NCBI GenBank assembly: GCA_963691815.1
Contig: OY829651.1
Span: 15,321,634 to 15,385,633, forward strand
Length of the DNA: 64,000 nt
Origin: Echiichthys vipera
Taxonomy: Eukaryota > Chordata > Actinopteri > Perciformes > Trachinidae
Direction: 5' to 3'
Made by a program: the position numbers and the translations under genes
Part shown: piece after piece, positions 40,030-64,000 of the stretch
How positions within the stretch are numbered: the stretch's first letter is position 1
Layout of the letters: each line of letters begins with the position of its first letter
The notes under the pieces: model-generated
The model's database searches: none
Told to the model about the DNA's origin: nothing
What the model saw: only the letters and a program-made list of their open reading frames with translations

Positions 40030-40330
40030 ATCTTAGGTCAATCGATAGACAATCGGGCTGCAAAAATATTGATAGCTGAATAATAGTTGTTGCATGTTTT
40101 AAGCTAAAAAAAAGCGGAATTTCTCTGGTTTCAGCTTCGAAAAACGTGCATATTTGCTCCTGTTCTTACTCTTCTGTGATGGTTGATTAAATATTTGTAT
40201 TTTTGACTGATGATCAGATAAAACAAGACATTTGAAGAGGTCATATATAGCTGTGGAAACTTGTGATGGGTGTTTTTCAATTAAAGGAATTCTTTCATAT
40301 TGTCTTGTGAAAAATAGGTACAATATTGAA
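40030..40330 (-). repeat. Copy of the GCTGCAAC-type teleost repeat
   Basis: GGGCTGCAAAAATATTGATA, then CTCTGGTTTCAGCTTC, AAACAAGACATTTGAAGAGG and TTGTGATGGGTGTTTTTC. Related to 38341-38505 and, more distantly, to 47208-47472. Confidence 0.5.
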
Positions 40331-40789
40331 CTTTCTATGAAGCACAATTTAAACAAAAGACAAAGATTCCACTGTGCACTGTTACGCTTAGGTCCTGTCT
40401 ACAAGGACACAAGGGATGTACTTTTTTACCAACATGACCTCTACTTACGTTGATTTCTTTTGGTTAAAAAATGTGAGCTGTGCTTCAGAAAGGGAACTTT
40501 TTTGTAGCAGATTTGATTTGTCCAGCCTAGGAGAGAAGAAAGGATATTTTGTTTAAGAAATATCTTTTTAATGAAATGTAATGTTGCAGTCGTAGTTTGC
40601 ATTTTATTAATTATGTTCAGTTTTGTGCTGTTTTTAAATATATTCTTTTGTCCATTTGTGTAAAAGTTGATCTAGGTATCGCAAAGAGGCTTCGGCTATT
40701 ATAAATGCTGGTCCAGTCTATGTTCTTGTATTCCTGTAAAATAATTTACTTACTTACTTTACTTCTAGTTTGGCTCATCAGATGTACAG

Positions 40790-40945
40790 TGCTGGGATAA
40801 AGCCTGGCATCCGATCCGCTATCTATTTTTCAAGGCTACCGTCCACTTAGCTCCACCTAAGACTATTGTAAGAATAAGTCGTTGTAGCCAGACCACCGTT
40901 CTCCAGCACTGATGCAGTACGGTCTGGCCGTCATTTTTGACCCAT
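40790..40945. repeat. Dispersed repeat fragment before slc43a1 exon 1
   Basis: GCCAGACCACCGTTCTCCAG and CACTGATGCAG resemble the segment near 51706-51760 (CCAGACG, TTTCCAGTGCTGACGCAG). Two diverged copies of one family. Confidence 0.4.
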
Positions 40946-41005
40946 TAACATGCTACTTTAAAAATAAATGAAATCTCCCCTCTCCTCCATCACAGAGCAG
41001 CAGCA

Positions 41006-58335
<17,330 letters not shown>

Positions 58336-60670
58336 AGCCACACAGAGCAGGGGATTGGGGGAATTGTAGGATTTATTTTTGTATGCGTCTTCAAAATGAG
58401 CACCAGCAAGCCACTCATCCATATATATTTTGTTATGATATTTCCTGTGTTTTTGTTTCTTTGTTGTTTTGGTCATTGCTGGTGCACATTTTGCTCACCA
58501 CAAACCGTACCACAGAGAAAATAGGACTCCATGTTTTGTTATGACTCAGATTTAGACTTTAAGTTCCTTGTGAATCCGGGAAAAGATGTGTCATCATCAT
58601 TTGTTGCTGTTTATTTATTTTGGTTAAGTGTCAAAGAGCCACATTAGTGTGATTTGAAGCCATAGATTTCACATGCGCGTGCAAAGACACATGCACACGG
58701 CCCTGTGTGGCCTGTGTGTCAGACTGCGGATATCACGGTACTTGAAATACTGTAATATAGTTTTCAAAGACTTGATCTGATAATCATCACTGTCCTCGCT
58801 AACACCAAAGAACAGCTTAAAGACAGTAGGAAATAAGGCTTTCTACTTCAGTATTCAAAAGTGGGCTTAATGAAGCAAACTTTTATTATATTGTGTGTTT
58901 CTACTGTTTTATATATATACTGTATATATATATGAAACATGTTTAAAGCATACAAGCAATCAAAGAAAGCGCAAAGCATGTTAACATCTAAATACCAGAT
59001 TTCTGGTACGTATAAAGAAGCGTTATTCACACAGACACACACACACACGTACACGCACAGATGGCTGGTTGTAGAGACCATATCTACCTCCTCCGATTCC
59101 TTTTTTGTACTGTTTCTCTGCAACTTACTGTCTGTCCACTGGCTTCTTTTTTTACATTAGGAACTATTAATCCCACTAATTTGTCAAATACTCTAATAAC
59201 AATTTTAATCAGCACAGAATCTCCCTGTGCATTCATGTTCTTTAGAGGTATTGCTGAGTCTGCCCTTGTATTTCTGGAGTTTTTATATGTAGGAAAAAAC
59301 TTTTTTTAATGGAAAATTCACAAGGAAAAATACGACTGAATTTTTTGTTTTTAATCACTTTATACTGCTTTATGCACAGAAATGAACTAGTGTGTGTATA
59401 AAATATGTATTTAAGTGTCTTTTTATACTCTAGCTGCAGTAGCATTAAAAAGGGAAGCATTTGTTTCACTATCAGTTATTTTGTAGTGTGTTCATGATAA
59501 ATGAAGTTTAGATGATTTACTGTGTATTCTGCTTTTGCTGTTCCTTGTTGTCATGTATTGATTTTGGAGCAAACAAACCATCATTTGTTTTTGTAAATAG
59601 AAGCTGAGGTGTGTCTTGTATTTTATTACATATTTGGCTTGCTATACTATATATGATTGTGTACAGTATGTTAACTGATGGCAGAGGAGACACTGGCTGT
59701 GGTTAAACTTGTTTTTTTTAGTGGGATTTTTCTGCCTGGATGCTCAAAGTCACATTAAAAGTGTATGAAAAATGTACATTCTTCCAAAGCACCAACAAAA
59801 TGTGTCCATCCTAATATCACGAAGATTTATTGAATCAGTTGTGTAATTTAAAATTTTCATTTTTTTGACTCGGCCCATTTCAGCATCAAGACAGCTTTAG
59901 TAGATTTCTTTTCTGCTTGCCTTTGTACATACAGTAAATGTGTTCAGCTTTCCCGCCATGAAGGAGATTCTGTTTTGTTTCAACTCTGTGCCTTCGCTGC
60001 CATCTTGGCTTTTCTTCTTCTTTTTGCAATAGATATGAATGTACTAATAGAGCCTCTGCCAAACATCTTCTCTGTAAACCAAAGCCATGCGTAAGGAATA
60101 AGGATTGTAAGCTTGTCAATAGCGCAGCAACTTTCCTCAGGAGCAAAATAACAGGCATGCCTTATGACACTATGCATTGGTCCTGCAGTAAATGCTAGTT
60201 TGTTTTTGTTGATCGTCCAAGGTGTTGATTCAGTTTGATGGTATTTTTTGAGGCTGTACTTTGTGTCGTTTAGTATACTCTTGAGCGCATTACAATCAGT
60301 ACTGGCGGTGAGGTTTTGCAGTTTGGCGTGTCATTACTTTCATCTCTTATGTAACCTCTGAAACATGAACCAGCAAATCCAACAACTATCTGTCTCTCTG
60401 TACATCTGCAAGTCACCTTAAAAAATAAGTGGTTGTCAGAATTCTTGGTGTAAAGTTTAATCAACTCGTCTGACAGTCTCTACAACAAAAATAAACGTGC
60501 TTTGTCTGTATCTTAAGACAATCATCCACAGTGGCTTACCTAAAATTCTCTTTACCTTGGGATTGAAGTGTTGGCATGTCTTGCTAAATGTACGTCTGTC
60601 TTTCCTGCCTTCAATCAATATATCCAGCAGGTGCATTTGATAAATAAATGAATGAATGTGAACGTATTTT
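58336..60670 (+). other. slc43a1: slc43a1 3' untranslated region (probable)
   Basis: No coding evidence on either strand. AT-rich, UTR-like sequence with several ATTTA motifs (for example near 58610). The last good + strand signal is AATAAA at 60643-60648, followed by GT- and T-rich sequence. ATTAAA variants near 59449 and 59754 could give shorter forms. The assigned extent is inference from the absence of any other gene before the med19 3' end. Confidence 0.5.
60643..60648 (+). other. Candidate poly(A) signal for slc43a1
   Basis: AATAAA (inside TAAATAAATG) followed by a TGTG- and T-rich element at 60657-60690. It points toward med19, whose own signal on the other strand lies at 60788-60793. 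Confidence 0.5.
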
Positions 60671-60764
60671 CTGTGGCTCTTTTTTTTGCCTTCAGATTCT
60701 CTTGCAGCAACAAAGTGCCTCAGCATCAGCCATGTTTGTTGTTGTATTTTTAAACAAGAGAGAC

Positions 60765-61113
60765 GGAAGCAAAGATAATAACCAAAGTTTATTTGATTTT
60801 GGCATTACGGTCAAAAGATATCACAACATACATACGGTGCCCGCTCAGTCATTCATACACCACACAGCTCACCAGCAGCTTTCTGCCTTTTACACTGTTC
60901 TGTAACATTTCTTTCCATCACCGCTCACATCCACTGTGTCGCTTCTCCTTTCACTCTCACACACGTCACACAACCATTTGCATCATCTGATCCATCCCCT
61001 CTCTCATTAATCATACTCCCAATAATACAATTATCTGTAAAACTCACGCACCCTCTTACAAAATGCAGTCACACACACATTCAAACACAGGCGTGCACAC
61101 GGTGGGCTCATGT
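60765..61113 (-). other. med19: med19 3' UTR and poly(A) signal
   Basis: About 350 bp of non-coding sequence after the stop. The - strand AATAAA is at 60793-60788 (TTTATT on +). This places the med19 end about 100 bp from the proposed slc43a1 end, a convergent arrangement. Confidence 0.5.
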
Positions 61114-61179
61114 CTATCTGAGGCTGTTGCTGTTGGGTTGTGATCCAGCAAGGCCGGGGTGGTCGGGACTGTGGCGGTT
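61114..61179 (-). CDS. med19: med19 exon 6 (last)
   Basis: Encodes NRHSPDHPGLAGSQPNSNSL, then R and TAG (61116-61114). NRHSPDHPG is diagnostic of vertebrate MED19. Acceptor CCCCCTTCAG. Confidence 0.94.
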   Translation of the reverse strand, partial: NRHSPDHPGLAGSQPNSNSLR

Positions 61180-63483
61180 CTGAAGGGGGACAAAGAGAGC
61201 AGTGACGCACTAGTTTATAATCAACATGTGCATCTGCAATTTAAAACAGACTGTTTCACTTGTGTAGACAAAAGAGTGATTAACCTGTGTATCACTTTAA
61301 TACTGAGGGGGATAAATTTGCTTTCTATAGGCTTTTGAAAGGAGCTGATGAAAATGTCATTCTTAATATATTGGGGCGGATATGACCTGCCTGTCTGCTG
61401 CTGCGATTATGCACCTGGTTTCATTAATGTCATGTACGATAACAAAAATGAAAGATCTTTTAATACTAAATTGTGCAAATGTATGGATCCCAGAGTTATG
61501 TAAAGAAGTTTGGCAAAACAAACAAAATCGGATGATGTTACGTATCTTCTAAAAGCATTTGATGTGTCAGAAATAGTTTGCGAATAGCTGAGCAAACACT
61601 TTATAAAGCACTAATAAGTCAGAGCTGTTGTCTGCCAGCTCTTTTCACTCTCTATTACCCCAAAATCAATTGACACAGCTAAGTTTGATTATTAGCTTAA
61701 AACAGGAAATGTTCCAATATTTGTTGAAAAACTTAGAATTAGTTATACGTTTTAAGAAAATTAAGACTAGTAATAGATTTGGTGTGGTTCAGGGTCTCTG
61801 ATTTTTTTAATGAATTACTGGGTCCCTGATAGATTTTCTTACCTTCTTCTTTTTCTTGTCTTTCTTCTTTTTCTTTCGATCGGGATCGTCGTCCCGCTTC
61901 TTCTTCTTCTTCTTGGGATCAGTGTCTGATGGCGTTTCTGTGACACCGAAAAGAAGCAGCTCAGTGGCCTGAAAACATGTGGCATTCCTTTGCGTTGGTG
62001 TATATTTATAGTTTATGTCGTACCTTGTGGTAATGGGTCCTGTGGTCGATGGTGTTTGTGCTTGTGTTTGCTCTTCTTCTTTGGAGGCTGTATGTGCATC
62101 AGCCTGTACTGTTCTGGTAGCTGGGAAAAAACAAACATTTGTGTTAGCATGTGGTATTGAGAAAAATTAGGGATGCCTGTGGGCCAATATATGCCAACCA
62201 AAGACTTTGCTGTTATACTGTTAATAAAGTAATATATTCAGTTAGTACCGGCCCTGTGTGTAGTCTGAAGCCTGTGAGTAGAGCGCCTGTCAGTGGGCTG
62301 AAGGAGTTCCCACACACTGGAGGCTTATCAATGAGAGAGCGCAACGAGCTGCCGTCCTGAGTGCCCGGACAGTCGATCATACCTGCAGCACAAAAGAGAA
62401 AGGACATGTTGGAATAAAGGGGGACAGTGACCGATCAAACACAAACAATGAAAGAGCAAGGTGGTGAGCACTGAGCACTAACTTATAAAGATTTAAAAGT
62501 GTTCAGTGTTCACCATTTAATAAAAAATCAATAAGATTAAGGGCTGGGTATCAAAGTTTGATCCTTTAAGGCGACGACAAAATGGCCTCAATAGTACAAA
62601 ATATTGCAATATACCTTTTCATTCAATACCAAATTTCAATACCTGAGGAATAAATCTCATCAGCTTCAGTGAGCCAATAAGCATTCAGCATGCTTGTACC
62701 AAGATCTAATAATGCTGGTAATAATGATTTTATAGGGGTGCCGCCTAACTCAACTAATAGAATGTGCGCCCGATATACAAAGGCTGCATCCACGACCCAC
62801 GGCCCTTTGTAGCATGTCTCCCCCCATTTCCTGTCAATCAAAAGGTTTTTATAAAACTGGTATTGGGAAAAAGAAGTCTTGTTCAGGAACCGCTATCTAA
62901 GTCAGGGCATTGGTACCAATATTGAAACATTTTGAAAGATACCCAACCCAGGAGTCATTTGATTGACAGCTTCTTCCGTGTAACTTGGTCCATTTTAATG
63001 ACACTCTCTCAGCGTAGGACCACTCAAGACTCATAACCAAATATGCTACATCATATCCCTCCCCAAAGCTTAACCATCACTGGATTACAGGCACTGTACG
63101 ACATGTTAAATAGTTCCCTTGTTAACTCAAGGAACAGAATACACTATGAAGCTACCGTTAATTCAAACATGTAACTTATTTCAATATTCACAAAAATAAA
63201 TCTCATCTTACACCATGTGGGATAAAGTTGGAAGCTAGTGCCATTTTATTGAACATAATAAATCACTATTGTCACTACATTTATTTTTCCTAATGAGATG
63301 TGTGAACAGCCTCCATCGTTAACATTTGACTGCCAGACACTAGCCATGATAATAACCCACCTGGTAACTCTGGCAGAAAGTTGCTGAGCTTCTCCTTCAC
63401 CTTCTTTCCACAGAATTTGTTGTAGGCGTGCTCCAGGTTGTAGTGCGTGATGAGGTTGGTGTTGCCCGTTAATTCATTTCCCA
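61114..63483 (-). CDS. med19: med19: Mediator complex subunit 19 (exon 1 beyond the window)
   Basis: Head-module subunit of the nuclear Mediator complex, which bridges transcription factors and RNA polymerase II. Five coding exons join in frame on the - strand: 63483-63361, 62382-62249, 62120-62024, 61937-61843, 61179-61114. Visible protein: ELTGNTNLITHYNLEHAYNK, FCGKKVKEKLSNFLPELPG, then SLRSLIDKPP, TGFRLHTGP, LPEQYRLMHIQPPKKK, a lysine-rich block of about 32 residues, and a Ser/Asn-rich end (NRHSPDHPG...NSNSLR). All blocks match vertebrate MED19 in order. The Pro/Gly-rich N-terminal exon is absent: 63484-64000 is AT-rich with no coding signal, so exon 1 lies past the right edge. Teleosts may have med19a and med19b; I cannot say which this is. 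Confidence 0.95.
61843..61937 (-). CDS. med19: med19 exon 5 (lysine-rich)
   Basis: Encodes ETPSDTDP, six lysines, RDDDPDR and a second lysine cluster. On the + strand it appears as a CTT-rich run. In known MED19 this tail is basic and nuclear. Acceptor GTCACAG, donor GTAAGA, phase 1 in and 0 out. Confidence 0.93.
62024..62120 (-). CDS. med19: med19 exon 4
   Basis: Encodes LPEQYRLMHIQPPKKKSKHK and HKHHRPQDPLPQ: the conserved RLMHIQPPKKK motif, then a His/Lys-rich stretch. Acceptor TTTTTCCCAG, donor GTACGA, phase 0 in and 1 out. Confidence 0.95.
62249..62382 (-). CDS. med19: med19 exon 3
   Basis: The split codon gives PGMID, followed by SSLRSLIDKPPVCGNSFSPL and TGFRLHTGP. Acceptor TGCTGCAG, donor GTACTA, phase 1 in and 0 out. 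Confidence 0.95.
63361..63483 (-). CDS. med19: med19 exon 2
   Basis: Begins after a TTTTTAG acceptor, two bases into a codon. Encodes GNELTGNTNLITHYNLEHAY and NKFCGKKVKEKLSNFLPELP, the most conserved MED19 block. Donor GTGGGT, phase 1 out. Confidence 0.95.
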
Positions 63484-64000
63484 CTAAAAACACACACGTT
63501 CATGTAATTGAAATGAGTGCAAACACCACAATGATAATAATAATACTAATAATACTAATAATAATAATACTAATAATATAAATATATAAGGTTCAGTACT
63601 ACCTCTCACCATCATATGCAATATTTTTCAATTTCAATGAGCTATATTATGTCTATTACCATGTGCAATAAAACCTCTATAACGTCATGTTGTGTCATTT
63701 GCACTTTACTCCTCTGACACTTTATTTTTCTATTTCACCTTTTCGATGCTCTTTTGTTATCTTATTTTGTTAGTTTTATTATTTTGTTATCTTAGATTGT
63801 TGCCTTATATTTGTATCATATGTTGTTATTCTTATCCTATTGATATTGTTTTTTTATTTGTAATTGTTATTGCGATTTTAGAGCAATCTTATCGGTAACA
63901 AATGTGTACATCTTGTTAATTAGGTATTAGCATAAAACATCACTGAGTTAACTTAGGTCTATTTTGAGCTAATATCAGTTAACGTTACATCCCGTTTAAG
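63484..64000 (-). other. med19 intron 1 (part)
   Basis: AT-rich, with an AAT/AATACT-type simple repeat near 63532-63585 on the + strand. No exon-like sequence; the ORFs here are short and low in complexity. Confidence 0.7.

Overview
This window is nuclear DNA from a ray-finned fish, most likely a percomorph teleost. The evidence is split genes with GT-AG introns, very many long CA/TG microsatellites, and dispersed repeats of types I recognise from memory of teleost genomes (tRNA-derived SINEs, hAT-, Kolobok- and Tc1-like remnants). There are no operons, ribosome binding sites, CRISPR arrays or viral genes.

Three protein genes can be supported. (1) clcf1, + strand, about 5.17-9.8 kb: cardiotrophin-like cytokine factor 1, an IL-6/CNTF-family cytokine. 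The two visible coding exons are 5169-5323 and 6720-8036. The first exon was not found. The last exon carries a loop of about 295 residues between helices C and D, where mammals have about 20. (2) slc43a1, + strand, 41006-58335 coding: a LAT3-type facilitated transporter of large neutral amino acids. All 14 coding exons were traced with matching phases and give a 559-residue protein. A non-coding first exon probably lies at 33.9-35.7 kb. (3) med19, - strand, 63483-61114: Mediator subunit 19, five coding exons. The first exon lies beyond the right edge. slc43a1 and med19 are tail to tail, with candidate poly(A) sites about 100 bp apart.

Layout: 1-5.1 kb, clcf1 upstream region with a reversed teleost repeat and long TG/CA arrays. 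5.2-9.8 kb, clcf1. 9.8-33.8 kb, a gene-poor stretch of simple repeats and transposon remnants: a 918-bp Kolobok-like element with TTAA duplications, a Tc1/mariner fossil, two hAT-like MITEs (one split by a SINE), and large inverted repeats. 33.8-41 kb, putative slc43a1 promoter region with a small CpG-rich patch at 35.55-35.7 kb. 41-60.7 kb, slc43a1, whose 8.4-kb intron 4 holds a minisatellite and several repeats. 60.7-64 kb, med19.

The genes do not form a pathway. SLC43A1 and MED19 are neighbours in the same human chromosomal region (11q12), so their pairing is old; CLCF1 lies further along human 11q. I did not find a clearly new biological system. The best leads are the enlarged clcf1 loop, two unexplained open frames inside slc43a1 introns, and the nested transposon structures.
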